Assembly: GCA_002840565.1 (NCBI GenBank)
Contig: PHBK01000024.1
Span: 1-64,000 of the forward strand
DNA length: 64,000 nucleotides
Source of the DNA: Deltaproteobacteria bacterium HGW-Deltaproteobacteria-12
Lineage (GTDB): Bacteria; Desulfobacterota; Syntrophia; Syntrophales; Smithellaceae
Reading direction: 5' to 3'
The position numbers and the translations under genes were made by a program. A model generated the notes under the pieces. That model ran no database searches. It saw only the letters and a program-made list of their open reading frames with translations, and was not told the origin of the DNA. Each line of letters begins with the position of its first letter. Positions within the stretch are counted from its first letter, which is position 1. Shown here piece by piece: positions 63,913 through 64,000 of this stretch.

Positions 63913-64000
63913 TTACTTCCGCATGATACGCACACTCGCTGCATTGCTGCAGAATTTATCATTGATAAAACATCATCTGGTTAAAATCTCCCCTTGCCCC

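Overview
The window looks like a chromosome segment of an anaerobic Desulfobacterota bacterium (Syntrophia-like or a sulfate/sulfite reducer). It is full of acyl-CoA chemistry: four AMP-forming CoA ligases, two members of the 4-hydroxybutyryl-CoA dehydratase family, a BadI-type ring hydrolase, and a LivHMGFJ importer beside a CoA ligase. The genus is inference; there is no rRNA or other marker gene, and I recognised no tRNA.

Layout. (1) 1-11.5 kb, plus strand: end of formate-THF ligase, a GntR/UTRA regulator, then a class III aminotransferase, a dimethylglycine dehydrogenase-like FAD/GcvT protein, an amidohydrolase, an MFS transporter, sulfoacetaldehyde acetyltransferase (Xsc) and a second amidohydrolase. 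This reads as catabolism of taurine or an N-substituted taurine, yielding acetyl phosphate, sulfite and a C1 unit on THF. (2) 11.6-16.1 kb: a receiver/ATP-grasp PEP-synthase-like protein and a sphingosine-phosphate-lyase-like PLP enzyme. (3) 16.2-28.4 kb, minus strand: a divergent 4-hydroxybutyryl-CoA dehydratase paralogue, LivJ, a CoA ligase and LivFGMH. Upstream lies an operon of TetR, a PEP-mutase/isocitrate-lyase-family lyase and LeuC/LeuD-like hydratase subunits, with a clear autoregulatory operator. (4) 28.5-33 kb: a CoA ligase divergent from a double-hotdog hydratase and another CoA ligase, with two well-formed divergent promoters. (5) 33-43.1 kb, minus strand: a seven-gene operon from a consensus promoter to a terminator (acyl-CoA dehydrogenase, CoA ligase, thiolase, FadJ-like protein, CoA transferase, BadI-like hydrolase, AbfD). 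It suggests degradation of alicyclic or omega-functionalised acids. (6) 43.2-47.2 kb: penicillin-acylase-family hydrolase, a MITE-like insertion, two small proteins and a radical SAM protein.

(7) 47.4-64 kb is a defence/accessory island: AbiE toxin-antitoxin, a DUF4143 ATPase, and a complete type I-C CRISPR-Cas system with 18 intact repeats and its leader at the cas2 side. The cas operon is interrupted twice: a Fic gene lies between cas7 and cas4, and a RhuM gene plus a frameshifted BRO-N remnant lie between cas4 and cas1. A cas11c internal start can be read inside cas8c. Remnants of a second cas3 and of a type I-E-like repeat suggest past CRISPR turnover here.

The most unusual signals are the sulfonate cluster with its unexpected extra enzymes, the foreign genes inside the cas operon, and a 245-bp MITE-like element with a 9-bp target duplication. 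That element sits in a dispersed repeat whose uninterrupted copy is also in the window.
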